Source: CAZZKF01 sp964654995
Lineage (GTDB): Bacteria; Pseudomonadota; Alphaproteobacteria; CAZZKF01
NCBI GenBank assembly: GCA_964654995.1
Contig: CAZZKF010000006.1
Coordinates: 3,261-67,260 of the forward strand
Reading direction: 5' to 3'
DNA length: 64,000 nt
The position numbers and the translations under genes are program-made. Below are positions 1-8,532 of the stretch, piece after piece. The first letter of the stretch is position 1, and each line of letters begins with the position of its first letter. The notes below the pieces were generated by a model. That model had not been told where the DNA came from. It made no database searches and saw nothing but the letters and a program-made list of their open reading frames with translations.

Positions 1-54
1 CTCGCCTTAACCAATAGATATACCACCTTTGCGCGTGAACCCATATCACATTCA

Positions 55-78
55 TTCACATGGGCGCGACCATGTGAA
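55..78. promoter_or_regulatory. Perfect 9-bp inverted repeat upstream of scoAB
   Basis: The arms TTCACATGG (55-63) and CCATGTGAA (70-78) are exact reverse complements separated by 6 nt. The repeat lies about 130 nt before the scoA start, in a 205-nt leader with no gene. Its size and symmetry suit a dimeric repressor operator. No T-tract follows on the plus strand, so a terminator of an upstream plus-strand gene is less likely. The regulator is unknown. Confidence 0.5.
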
Positions 79-205
79 AAGGCAAATGGTGACCGCTGGC
101 CCGCCCGACTCTTGACCCTGCCCGCAGCCCCGCCTATCAAAGGCAGGTCGACGAAGCGGGGACGGGAATCGTCGAAAGCGAACCGGGCGGTGCGAGGCAG
201 GCAGG

Positions 206-907
206 ATGAAAAAGGTCTACGAAACCGCGGCCCAGGCCCTCGACGGGCTGGTTTTCGACGGCATGACGATCATGGCCGGCGGGTTCGGCCTGTGCGGCAT
301 TCCCGAAAACCTGATCCTCGCCCTGCGCGAAACCGGGGTCAAGGACCTGACCGTCATCAGCAACAATGCCGGCGTCGATGATTTCGGCCTCGGGCTGCTG
401 CTGCAGACCCGCCAGATCAGGAAGATGGTGTCGTCCTATGTCGGCGAAAACAAGCTGTTCGAGCAGCTTTATCTCGACGGCGAGCTGGAGCTGGAGTTCA
501 ACCCGCAAGGCACGCTGGCCGAGCGCATTCGCGCCGGCGGCGCCGGCATTCCCGGGTTCTACACCCGCACCGGCGTCGGCACGGTGATCGCCGAAGGCAA
601 GGAACACAAGGACTTCGACGGCCAGACCTATATTCTGGAAACGGCGCTCAAGGCCGACCTCGCGCTGGTCAAGGCCTGGATAGGAGATGCGGAGGGCAAT
701 CTCGTCTATCGCAAGACGGCGCGCAATTTCAATCCGATGATGGCCATGGCCGGCAAGGTCACGGTCGCCGAAGTCGAAGAGCTGGTGGCTGTGGGCGAGA
801 TCGACCCGGACGCCGTTCACACCCCCGGCATTGCCGTGCAGCGCATCCTGCAGGGCGCCCGCTACGAAAAACGCATCGAGCAGATGACCGTGCGCGAGCG
901 CGGCTGA
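206..907 (+). CDS. scoA: 3-oxoacid CoA-transferase subunit A
   Basis: Alpha subunit (233 aa) of a succinyl-CoA:3-ketoacid type CoA transferase, which moves CoA between succinyl-CoA and acetoacetate or a related 3-oxoacid in the cytoplasm. The glycine-rich segment GGFGLCGIPENLI (about residues 28-40) and the N-terminal MKKVYETAAQAL are typical of the AtoD/ScoA family, and the length is normal. The ATG at 206 follows a purine-rich GAGGCAGGCAGG leader. The beta subunit follows after 32 nt, so the two form an operon. A perfect palindrome at 55-78 may be its operator. Acetoacetate is the likely acceptor, but exact substrate specificity cannot be read from the sequence. Confidence 0.92.
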   Translation: MKKVYETAAQALDGLVFDGMTIMAGGFGLCGIPENLILALRETGVKDLTVISNNAGVDDFGLGLLLQTRQIRKMVSSYVGENKLFEQLYLDGELELEFNPQGTLAERIRAGGAGIPGFYTRTGVGTVIAEGKEHKDFDGQTYILETALKADLALVKAWIGDAEGNLVYRKTARNFNPMMAMAGKVTVAEVEELVAVGEIDPDAVHTPGIAVQRILQGARYEKRIEQMTVRERG

Positions 908-939
908 CACGGACGCAAAGAGAGCGAAGGATAGGCAGG

Positions 940-1587
<648 letters not shown>

Positions 1588-1630
1588 TCGCGGAGCCGGT
1601 TGGCCGCGACCACGAACGGGTGCGCGGCCA

Positions 1631-2545
1631 TTGACCGCTCTGAAGGCAAAACCCGGGCTTTCAGCCAATCTGGTCGGCGCCCTGTGGATCGTCGCTGCCG
1701 GCTTTTTCGGCTCGACCATGGGAGCGCTGGCGAAATCGGTAGGGTTCCGTCTCGGCCCGGTCGAGATCGCTTTCTTTCGGGCCTTCATCGGCTTTGCCAT
1801 CACCCTTCCCTTCATCCTCCATGTCGGGCGTCGCGGCTGGCGCACGGCCCAGCCGCTGCTGCAGATTCTCAGAGGCGTGTCCGCCAGCCTGATCATGCTG
1901 TTCGGCTTTTATGCGCTTATTCATCTGTCGCTGGCGGATGTCACCGTGATCGCCTTTTCGAAGGCCCTGTTCGTGGTCATCCTCGCCCGTTTCGTGCTGC
2001 GCGAAACGGTGCGCCTGCGCCGCACGCTGGCCACGATGGTCGGCTTCATCGGCGTGCTCGTCATCATGCGCCCGACCGGCACCATCGCCCCGGCGGCGCT
2101 CATTGCACTCGCCGGCGCCGCCCTGATTGCCATGAACATCATGCTGGTCAAGGTGCTCACCCGGACCGATGCCCCGGCCACCCTGGTGCTCTATTCCAAC
2201 ATCATTCAGACGTTGGTGCTGGTGGTTCCGGCCGCCTATTACTGGGTGACGCCGACGTGGACCGAGCTGACCATCCTCATCAGTGTCGGGGTGTTGGGCA
2301 CCCTGGTGCAGATCTGCATTGTCCGCGGCTACGCGGTCGGCGATGCCAGCGCCATCGTTCCCTTCGATTACCTGCGCATCCTGTTTGCCGTCGCCCTCGG
2401 CTATGTCTTCTTCGACGAGGTCCCGGATGCCTGGACCTGGGCCGGGGCGGCGATTATCGCCGGCTCGACCCTCTATATCGCCCGGCGCGAGGCGCGGCTG
2501 GGCAAACCGCTGCCGGAACCGCAGGTGCCGGAGCGGGTTCCCTAG
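1631..2545 (+). CDS. DMT-family (EamA) transporter
   Basis: Inner-membrane drug/metabolite transporter superfamily protein with about ten hydrophobic helices arranged as two EamA repeats. The first repeat begins near LVGALWIVAAGFFG and the second near the segment after MRPTGTIAPAALIAL. The frame is open from an ATG at 1532, but that start overlaps scoB by 56 nt and would add an Arg/Pro-rich hydrophilic tail atypical of the family. I prefer the TTG at 1631 (304 aa). The start is uncertain and no strong ribosome-binding site is visible. Substrate is unknown; proximity to scoAB does not fix it. Confidence 0.8.
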   Translation: MTALKAKPGLSANLVGALWIVAAGFFGSTMGALAKSVGFRLGPVEIAFFRAFIGFAITLPFILHVGRRGWRTAQPLLQILRGVSASLIMLFGFYALIHLSLADVTVIAFSKALFVVILARFVLRETVRLRRTLATMVGFIGVLVIMRPTGTIAPAALIALAGAALIAMNIMLVKVLTRTDAPATLVLYSNIIQTLVLVVPAAYYWVTPTWTELTILISVGVLGTLVQICIVRGYAVGDASAIVPFDYLRILFAVALGYVFFDEVPDAWTWAGAAIIAGSTLYIARREARLGKPLPEPQVPERVP

Positions 2546-2639
2546 CAGAGAAGGCCAGCCTGCGACCAAAGGGGTGCTTCACCGCACCCGCCCGAATGTG
2601 CTAAACACCGCCCGGTTCACAGCGAAGGAGGAATAACCC

Positions 2640-3401
2640 ATGAAGCTTGAAGGGGCAGGCGCAATTGTCACCGGCGGAGCCTCGGGACTTGGCGCCGGAA
2701 CCGCCAAGGTCCTGGCCGAAGCCGGCGCCAAGGTCACGATTTTCGATCTCAACGAAGAATTGGGCACCCGGACGGCGGCCGAGGTCGGCGGCCAGTTCGT
2801 CAAGGTCGACGTCACCTCCGAGGACGACGTGCAGGCCGGGCTGCAGACGGCCATCGATGCCTTCGGCCCGGTCCGGGTTCTGGTCAACTGCGCCGGCATC
2901 GCGATTGGCGAAAAGACCACCAGCCGCGGCAAGCCGCATGCGCTGGACTCGTTCACCAAGGTCATTCAGGTCAATCTGATCGGCACGTTCAACTGTATCC
3001 GCCTGGTCGCCACCCATATGGTGGAGAGCGACCCGCTCGAGGATGACGAGCGCGGCGTCATCATCAACACCGCCTCGGTCGCCGCCTTCGATGGCCAGAT
3101 CGGCCAGGTCGCCTACAGCGCATCCAAGGGCGGCATCGTCGGCATGACACTGCCTATCGCCCGCGACCTGGCGGCCAGGGGCGTGCGCGTGTGCACGATC
3201 GCGCCGGGGCTGTTCAAGACGCCGATGATGGACACCCTGCCGCAGCACATTCAGGACGCGCTGGCGGCGATGGTCCCCTTCCCGCACCGCCTGGGGACGC
3301 CGGGCGAATATGCGGCGCTGGCCCGGGCGATCTGTGAAAACGTCATGCTCAACGGCGAAACCATCCGCCTCGACGGCGCCATTCGCCTGCAACCCAAATA
3401 G
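2640..3401 (+). CDS. HSD10-like short-chain 3-hydroxyacyl-CoA dehydrogenase
   Basis: NAD-dependent short-chain dehydrogenase/reductase, 253 aa, preceded by a strong AAGGAGGAATAACCC ribosome-binding site. The Rossmann glycine motif is TGGASGLG near the N terminus and the catalytic pair is YSASK. The segment GQVAYSASKGGIVGMTLPIA, the APGLFKTPM stretch and the ending NGETIRLDGAIRLQP match the HSD17B10 (type II 3-hydroxyacyl-CoA dehydrogenase) subgroup closely rather than generic SDRs. The likely role is oxidation of 3-hydroxyacyl-CoA or 2-methyl-3-hydroxybutyryl-CoA in fatty-acid or isoleucine degradation, consistent with scoAB upstream. Substrate assignment is by family resemblance. Confidence 0.88.
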   Translation: MKLEGAGAIVTGGASGLGAGTAKVLAEAGAKVTIFDLNEELGTRTAAEVGGQFVKVDVTSEDDVQAGLQTAIDAFGPVRVLVNCAGIAIGEKTTSRGKPHALDSFTKVIQVNLIGTFNCIRLVATHMVESDPLEDDERGVIINTASVAAFDGQIGQVAYSASKGGIVGMTLPIARDLAARGVRVCTIAPGLFKTPMMDTLPQHIQDALAAMVPFPHRLGTPGEYAALARAICENVMLNGETIRLDGAIRLQPK

Positions 3402-3410
3402 TCTGCGCGC

Positions 3411-3668
3411 CTATTCGGCAAACGCGTCCATGGCGGCGGCGAGCGTGATATCCTTTTCGGTCACGCCGCCGGCGTCATGGGTGGTCAGCGTCACCTCGAC
3501 GCGGTTATAGACGTTGAACCATTCGGGGTGGTGGTTCATTTTCTCGGCCATCAGCGCCGCCCGGGTCATGAAGGCGAAGGCGGCGCCGAAATCCCTGAAC
3601 CGGAAGGTCTTGGTAATCGCATCGCGCCCGTCCGCCTCGGCCCAGCCGTCAAGCCCGGCAAGGGCCTG
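3411..3668 (-). CDS. phhB: 4a-hydroxytetrahydrobiopterin dehydratase, N-terminus lost in gap
   Basis: Minus-strand partial gene, about 85 codons, whose 5' end lies in the N gap starting at 3669. The translated residues include AEKMNHHPEWFNVYNRVEV, TLTTHDAGG and TEKDITLAAAMD. The first holds the conserved HHPEW pterin-binding segment of pterin-4a-carbinolamine dehydratases. The enzyme regenerates quinonoid dihydrobiopterin after aromatic-amino-acid hydroxylation. The stop TAG is complementary to 3411-3413. About ten N-terminal residues are missing, so this is an assembly artefact and not a pseudogene. Confidence 0.88.
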   Translation of the reverse strand, partial: QALAGLDGWAEADGRDAITKTFRFRDFGAAFAFMTRAALMAEKMNHHPEWFNVYNRVEVTLTTHDAGGVTEKDITLAAAMDAFAE

Positions 3669-3768
3669 NNNNNNNNNNNNNNNNNNNNNNNNNNNNNNNN
3701 NNNNNNNNNNNNNNNNNNNNNNNNNNNNNNNNNNNNNNNNNNNNNNNNNNNNNNNNNNNNNNNNNNNN
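3669..3768. other. 100-N assembly gap
   Basis: Exactly 100 unknown bases, the usual placeholder for a scaffold join. It removes the start of phhB on the minus strand and the upstream region of the metallopeptidase gene that begins at its right edge. True length and content are unknown. Confidence 0.99.
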
Positions 3769-4167
3769 ATGAAACCCGATCCCGATGCCGCTGTCCTCGA
3801 AGCGCTGGCTCGAAAGGCCTTGCAGCGCCTGCCCGCACCCTTGCGCGAGATGCTGGCGGATGTCGCCGTTCATGTCGAGGAACTGCCCGACCGGGAGACG
3901 CTGGCGCACTTCGGGATCAGGGACCCATACGGTCTTCTGGGCCTCTATCACGGGGTCAGCCTGCCCCATAAATCGAGCTTCATCAGCGGTGAAGGCCCTG
4001 ACGTGATCGTCCTTTACCGGCGCCCGATCATCGCCTTCTGGCGGGCCGGCAGCGACAGCCTTGCCGACATTGTTACTCACATCCTGATCCATGAGGCCGG
4101 GCATCACTTCGGCTTTTCAGATGCCGAAATGGCGGCGATCGAGCGCGGCGCCCGCGGTCTTCGCTGA
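3769..4167 (+). CDS. Zincin-like metallopeptidase family protein
   Basis: Small (132 aa) predicted zinc-binding protein of the COG3824/DUF1025 metallopeptidase-like family. The C-terminal half contains HILIHEAGHHFGFSD, with the zincin HExxH motif (HEAGH). The upstream segment VAVHVEELPD and the stretch ISGEGPDVIVLYRRPI are also family-typical. The ATG abuts the assembly gap, so its ribosome-binding site is unseen and a slightly longer N terminus is possible. The N terminus looks normal for the family. Proteolytic activity has not been established for most members. No signal peptide is visible, suggesting a cytoplasmic protein. Confidence 0.8.
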   Translation: MKPDPDAAVLEALARKALQRLPAPLREMLADVAVHVEELPDRETLAHFGIRDPYGLLGLYHGVSLPHKSSFISGEGPDVIVLYRRPIIAFWRAGSDSLADIVTHILIHEAGHHFGFSDAEMAAIERGARGLR

Positions 4168-4175
4168 ATCGCCGA

Positions 4176-4928
4176 TCAGCGCCTGCTCAACAGGCGGTCC
4201 ACATAGTCGGGCACCACTTCCGTGGCCGGGCCGACGATGTGCTCGGCAAACAGCGAGGCGCCATCGGAGGGTTCGAGATTGAGCTCGACCGTATGCGCCC
4301 GGCCGATATTGCGCACCCGGGCGATGAAGCCGGCGGCCGGATAGACCTGACCCGAGGTGCCGATCGAGATGAACAGGTCGCAGCCTTCCAGCAGCCGGTC
4401 GATTTCCTCCATGTGCAGCGGCATCTCGCCGAACCAGACGACATCCGGGCGCATGCGGCCCTTGGTGCCGCAAGCCTCGCAGACCGTCTCCAGCGACAGA
4501 TCCTGCTCCCACACCAGCCGGGTGCCGCAGGCGGCGCACCGCGCCTTGAGCATCTCGCCGTGCATGTGAACGACGCGCGTGGAACCGGCGCGCTCATGCA
4601 GATTGTCGATGTTCTGGGTGACCACCGTCACCTCGCCGGCATGTTCGGCCTCGAGCCGCGCCAGCGCGTGATGCGCGGCATTGGGCTCGGCGCTCGCCAT
4701 GCGGGCGCGCCGCGCATTGTAGAATTCATGCACCAGCACCGGATTGCGGGCGAAGCCTTCGGGTGTCGCCACCTCGTTCAGGTCATAGCGGGTCCACAGC
4801 CCGTCCTTGCCGCGAAAGGTGCCGAGCCCGGATTCGGCCGAGACGCCGGCCCCCGTAAGAATGACGATGCGCTGGTATCTGCTGGTCATGATCTGCCGCA
4901 TGTCGAGCTGACTGGAATCCGGGTCCAA
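4176..4928 (-). CDS. cobB: Sir2-family NAD-dependent protein deacylase
   Basis: NAD-dependent lysine deacylase, 250 aa. Visible sirtuin motifs in order are GAGVSAESGLGTFRG (NAD site), TQNIDNLHERAG, the catalytic-His segment HMHGEM, two zinc Cys pairs (CAACGT and CEACGT), VVWFGEMP and SIGTSG. FYNARRARM carries the Y-x-x-R arrangement that in class III sirtuins (SIRT5/CobB) favours succinyl or malonyl groups, so desuccinylase activity is plausible. The gene is convergent with the metallopeptidase (8 nt apart) and divergent from the phosphatase at 5014. Start ATG at 4928; an in-frame ATG 13 codons downstream is an alternative. Confidence 0.93.
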   Translation of the reverse strand: MDPDSSQLDMRQIMTSRYQRIVILTGAGVSAESGLGTFRGKDGLWTRYDLNEVATPEGFARNPVLVHEFYNARRARMASAEPNAAHHALARLEAEHAGEVTVVTQNIDNLHERAGSTRVVHMHGEMLKARCAACGTRLVWEQDLSLETVCEACGTKGRMRPDVVWFGEMPLHMEEIDRLLEGCDLFISIGTSGQVYPAAGFIARVRNIGRAHTVELNLEPSDGASLFAEHIVGPATEVVPDYVDRLLSRR

Positions 4929-5013
4929 TTAACGCCACAATGGCCGCGCGCTGCAAGTCCCGGTGCACATGTCGCGCCGGGGGCAGGCCGCTGGCGGGAA
5001 TGGAGGCTGATTC

Positions 5014-5517
5014 TTGGTCAAGGTTCTGTTCGTCTGCATGGGCAACATCTGTCGCTCGCCCCTGGCCGAAGGAGCGTTTTGCCATCTGCTCGCACAGGCC
5101 GAAGCGGCCGGCGAAGACTTGCCCGCCATCGAGGTCGATTCGGCCGGCACCATCAGCTTTCACGCCGGCGAGCCCCCGGATGCGCGGGCCCAGGATGCAG
5201 CCCGCCAGCGCGGCATCGATCTGGGCGGTCAGTTGGCCCGGCGGATCCGCAAATCGGACTTTTATGCCTTCGACTACATTCTCGCCATGGACCACGCCAA
5301 TCTCGCCGACCTGCAGGCCCTGCGCCCGGCCGACGCCACGGCCGATCTGCGCCTGTTTCTCGACTTCGCGCCCGATCTCGGCATCGACGAGGTGCCCGAC
5401 CCGTACTATGGCGGGCGCGACGGCTTCGACTATGTGCTGGATCTGGTGGAGGCCGGCGCCCAGGGGCTGCTCAATGACATTCGCCGCCGCTTCGGTGCCC
5501 GCACGTCAGCGCCGTGA
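5014..5517 (+). CDS. Low-molecular-weight protein-tyrosine-phosphatase family
   Basis: Cytoplasmic phosphatase of the LMW-PTP family, 167 aa, starting at a TTG with TGGAGG upstream. The P-loop CMGNICRS near the N terminus gives CX5R (C8, R14), and DPYYGG near residue 130 supplies the general-acid aspartate. The stop codon overlaps the GTG start of the next gene by 4 nt (GTGA), indicating translational coupling with the fructosamine-kinase-like gene. The substrate is unknown. The pairing with a fructosamine-kinase family gene hints at handling sugar-modified substrates (inference). Confidence 0.92.
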   Translation: MVKVLFVCMGNICRSPLAEGAFCHLLAQAEAAGEDLPAIEVDSAGTISFHAGEPPDARAQDAARQRGIDLGGQLARRIRKSDFYAFDYILAMDHANLADLQALRPADATADLRLFLDFAPDLGIDEVPDPYYGGRDGFDYVLDLVEAGAQGLLNDIRRRFGARTSAP

Positions 5518-6371
5518 ACACGCCCGCCTGGTACGCACGGATCGAGGCCGCCCTGGGCCGGGCGCCGCGCACCCATCGGCCGCTTTCGGGCGGCTGCATC
5601 GCCGCCGTCCACAAACTCGAGATGCCAGACGGCGCACCGCTGGTCGCCAAGCTCGGGGCGGAGGCCGCACAGATCGAATGCGAAGCCTGGATGCTGCGCT
5701 ATCTGGCCGAGCACACCCGGCTGCCGGTACCCGGCGTTGTCCATGCCGCGGGCGATCTGCTGATCATGGAGTGGCTGCCCGGTGGCGATGGCTTGAGCGA
5801 GGCTGCGCAGGAACATGCCGCCGAGCTGCTCGCCGCCCTGCACGCCACCAAGGGGCCGGCCTTCGGACTGGCGCGCGACACGCTGATCGGCGGGCTCCAT
5901 CAGCCCAACCCGAACACCAACTCATGGATCGCCTTTTTCCGCGACCACCGGCTGCTCTACATGGCGCGCGTGGCGCACGAATCAGGACGTTTGCCGTCCG
6001 CCATGTACCGCCGGATCGTGGGATTGGCCGAACGTCTCGATGACCTGCTCGAAGAACCCGACCAGCCGGCGCTCATTCACGGCGACATGTGGACCGGGAA
6101 TGTGCTGGTGCATGGCGGCCGCATCTCCGGCTTTGTCGATCCGGCGATCTATTATGCGGACCCCGAGATCGAGCTGGCGTTCAGCACCCTGTTCGGCACC
6201 TTCGGCGAGCCGTTCTTTCGCCGCTATGGCGAGATTCGCCCCTTGCGGCCCGGCTTCTTCGAGGTTCGCCGCGATCTCTACAATCTCTGGCCCCTGCTCG
6301 TCCATGTCGAGCTGTTCGGTGCCGCCTATTTGAGCGGTATCGAGCGGGTGCTCAGCCGCCACGGCCTGTGA
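5514..6371 (+). CDS. Fructosamine kinase family protein
   Basis: Aminoglycoside-phosphotransferase-fold kinase, 285 aa, GTG start overlapping the phosphatase stop. Motifs: GGCIAAVHKL (nucleotide loop), LLIMEWLPGG hinge, LIHGDMWTGNVLVHGG (catalytic loop with HGDxxxxN) and FVDPAIYYADPEIELA (DxD-like metal site). The LHQPNPNTNSWIAFFRDHRL segment is specific to fructosamine/ketosamine kinases, which phosphorylate Amadori products so that they fall off protein amines. It overlaps thpR convergently by 20 nt. Confident to family; substrate inferred. Confidence 0.9.
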   Translation: MNTPAWYARIEAALGRAPRTHRPLSGGCIAAVHKLEMPDGAPLVAKLGAEAAQIECEAWMLRYLAEHTRLPVPGVVHAAGDLLIMEWLPGGDGLSEAAQEHAAELLAALHATKGPAFGLARDTLIGGLHQPNPNTNSWIAFFRDHRLLYMARVAHESGRLPSAMYRRIVGLAERLDDLLEEPDQPALIHGDMWTGNVLVHGGRISGFVDPAIYYADPEIELAFSTLFGTFGEPFFRRYGEIRPLRPGFFEVRRDLYNLWPLLVHVELFGAAYLSGIERVLSRHGL

Positions 6372-6921
6372 GTTTCGCCCGCGCCTCGGACAGGGGGTAG
6401 CTCTCCTCGATCCGGTAGATCGCGCCCGAGGCCGAGAGAAAGCTGGAAAACAGCGCAAAGCGGGTCACTTCGATTCCCGGAATGTAAAGCCCGTCATGGC
6501 TTTGCAGAAAGCTTTCGACCTTTGCCGCCTTGGCGTTCTTGAGCCGTGCCAGGGTGACATGCGGCTTGAATTTACGGCCCTCGGGCGCCAGCCCGCAATC
6601 GATCAGCCGATGCTCGATCTTGTCGTGCAGCGCAATGACCGGCTCGTCGGGCGTAATGCCGGCCCACAGCACCCGGGGCTGGCGCAGCTTGCCGAACAGA
6701 CCGACGCCGGTGATCGCCAGAGAAAGGGGTGGAGCCGAAATCTCGCCGAGGCCGATGCGGATATCCTCGAAGCGGGCGCCATCGACCTCGCCGATGAAGC
6801 GCAGGGTGATGTGCATCTGCTCAGGCCGCAGCCAGCGGGCGCCGGGCACGCCGCCGCCCAGCGCAGCGAGGCGCCCGCGCACGTCTTCCGGCAATTCCAG
6901 TGCCACGAACAGCCGAATCAT
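6352..6921 (-). CDS. thpR: RNA 2',3'-cyclic phosphodiesterase
   Basis: 2H-phosphoesterase superfamily protein, 189 aa, with the two catalytic tetrapeptides HITL and HVTL spaced as in ThpR/LigT. The N-terminal MIRLFVALELPEDVR is characteristic. These enzymes open 2',3'-cyclic phosphates on RNA to 2'-phosphomonoesters and can reversibly ligate tRNA halves in vitro. It is the last gene of a minus-strand run (arylesterase, methyltransferase-like, thpR), with only 12 nt to the gene upstream of it. Confidence 0.92.
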   Translation of the reverse strand: MIRLFVALELPEDVRGRLAALGGGVPGARWLRPEQMHITLRFIGEVDGARFEDIRIGLGEISAPPLSLAITGVGLFGKLRQPRVLWAGITPDEPVIALHDKIEHRLIDCGLAPEGRKFKPHVTLARLKNAKAAKVESFLQSHDGLYIPGIEVTRFALFSSFLSASGAIYRIEESYPLSEARAKLTGRGG

Positions 6922-6933
6922 GATTTTGGTCTC

Positions 6934-7698
6934 TCAACGCTCGCGCGCTTGTGCCGGGCGGTCCCAGTTGCCGCCCTGCACCGCCTTGCCGCCGATCGGC
7001 ACCTTCGGCTGGACCGGGCCTTCGGGCTTGAGCGCGAAGGCGCGGTCGAAAAACAGCGAGGTCGTGGTGCGATGGTGGTGGCAGGCCCGGAAATCGTGAA
7101 AATCCACCTGAATCAGCCCGCTGCCGCGCAGGTAGGCGGCACTCTGCGGGTACCACTCGGAATTATCGAGGATCATCAGCCCGCCGTTTTTCAGCGCCGG
7201 GCGGGCAACCCGGCAGCATTCATAGCGGTTTTCGCGGCAGTCGATGACGATGATATCGAATTGGCGCGCCAGACCGCGGAACAGATCGGGCAGGCCACCG
7301 GGCTCGGCATGATGTACGGTGACATTGGCGAGCGCATCGCGCTCCAGCGCCCGGCACCAGTCGCGGTCGTTGTCCAGCATGGTGACCGAGGCGGCACGCC
7401 GGCTCCAGAAGCGGGTCGAATTGCCGCCACCGAATTCGCAGACATCGCAGGCCGAAACGTCGAGTCCCATCAGATATTCGACGGCGCCGTAAGCCAGCAT
7501 CGGAATCGGCGTACCATCGCCGAGTTCCGCCTTGCCACTCTCCACGGACCGCGCAAAGCCCAGGTCTTCGGAGAGAATCTTGAGCGCCGAGGCAAGAAAC
7601 ATCCAGGCGCCCGAGAGCTCGATGACGGAGAGGTTCCTGCGCAGCTCCTCCGCATCGCCGGCGGAAGAGGATTTGGGTGCAACCCGTCCCCAGAACAC
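6934..7698 (-). CDS. Class I SAM-dependent methyltransferase-like protein
   Basis: Cytoplasmic protein of 254 aa with a Rossmann-type core. DVCEFGGGNSTRFW resembles SAM-binding motif I, VTMLDNDRDW fits motif II with its acidic residue, and FDIIVIDCREN plus GGLMILDNSEW fit motifs IV-V. This arrangement is seen in FkbM- or class-I-like methyltransferases of unknown substrate. The start is GTG at 7698, and the 13-residue polar N-terminus is unremarkable. The C-terminal tail is Pro/Gly/Arg-rich. A methyltransferase fold is likely; the reaction is not identified. Confidence 0.65.
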   Translation of the reverse strand: MFWGRVAPKSSSAGDAEELRRNLSVIELSGAWMFLASALKILSEDLGFARSVESGKAELGDGTPIPMLAYGAVEYLMGLDVSACDVCEFGGGNSTRFWSRRAASVTMLDNDRDWCRALERDALANVTVHHAEPGGLPDLFRGLARQFDIIVIDCRENRYECCRVARPALKNGGLMILDNSEWYPQSAAYLRGSGLIQVDFHDFRACHHHRTTTSLFFDRAFALKPEGPVQPKVPIGGKAVQGGNWDRPAQARER

Positions 7699-7808
7699 GG
7701 CTTGGGCCTCCTTCCTTGTCGCTCAACGCTCCGCCGGCAACCGCCTGTCAGGCCTGAGCCGCCGGCGTTTGGCTCACTTTAGAACATTTTTGACCCGGTT
7801 GGAGCCGG

Positions 7809-8522
7809 CTATTGCCGCGCTTTGCCTTTCAGCAGGTCGATGACCATCGGCGCGATGCGGGCGACGATCTCGGCCACGCCGCCGGCCGTCGGATGCTTGC
7901 CGTCACGCTGCACCAGGTTGGGCCGGCCGGCAACGCCGTCGAGGAAAAACGGGTAAAGCGGCACGCCGTATCGGGCGGCCAGGTCCGGATAGATGGCGTT
8001 GAATGCGGCCTCGTATTCGCGCCCCATGTTGGGCGGCGCGCGCATGCCGGCCAGCAGCACACCAATCCCGCGGGCCTTGAGGCGGGCCAGAATCGCCGCC
8101 AGATTACGCCGGGTAAGCGCCGGGTCGAGCCCGCGCAGGGCATCATTGGCACCCAATTCGACAATCACCAAATCGGGGTCGCCGATGATCGCCCAGTCGA
8201 GCCGGGCGCGGCCGCCGGCCGTGGTATCGCCCGAGATACTGGCGTTTTCCACCCGCACATTCACGCCCGCGGCCTGGAGCGCGCGCTCGAGTTGCGGCGC
8301 AAAGCCCTCGTCAGGCGGCAGATTGTAGCCCGCCCCGAGGCTGTCGCCGAAGACGACAACGATTTTCGCGCCGGTCCCGGCGGCGGCCCGGGCACCAGCG
8401 GCCGCCAGGGCGACAACAAGCAGCAGCACCGCTGCAAGCACCCACTCACCAAGAAGTTTGTTGCGCCGCCCCCCGGTTTTGCCATAAGCCTCGCCAATGG
8501 CGCGCAACAGTCTGTCCGGCAT
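7809..8522 (-). CDS. SGNH/GDSL arylesterase (TesA-like), secreted
   Basis: Exported esterase/lysophospholipase, 237 aa. A basic n-region (KTGGRRNK) and hydrophobic core VLAAVLLLVVALAAAGARA form a signal peptide, suggesting periplasmic location. Block I is VVFGDSLGAGYNLP (nucleophile Ser), block III LGANDALRG, and the C-terminal catalytic pair is DGKHPTAGG (D and H). The gene is divergent from an ABC ATPase-permease pair, the same tesA/ybbA/ybbP arrangement as in E. coli. Start ATG 8522 has GGGG upstream and overlaps nothing if the ABC gene starts at 8533. Confidence 0.88.
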   Translation of the reverse strand: MPDRLLRAIGEAYGKTGGRRNKLLGEWVLAAVLLLVVALAAAGARAAAGTGAKIVVVFGDSLGAGYNLPPDEGFAPQLERALQAAGVNVRVENASISGDTTAGGRARLDWAIIGDPDLVIVELGANDALRGLDPALTRRNLAAILARLKARGIGVLLAGMRAPPNMGREYEAAFNAIYPDLAARYGVPLYPFFLDGVAGRPNLVQRDGKHPTAGGVAEIVARIAPMVIDLLKGKARQ

Positions 8523-8532
8523 GATCGACCCC

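Noticed and set aside
3669..3768. Apparent truncation of phhB as a pseudogene
   Set aside because: The missing part coincides with a 100-N scaffold gap; no frameshift or internal stop is seen in the sequenced part.
4239..5477. 412-codon plus-strand frame across the sirtuin and phosphatase genes
   Set aside because: Antisense to the sirtuin and out of frame with the phosphatase, both of which have full motifs.
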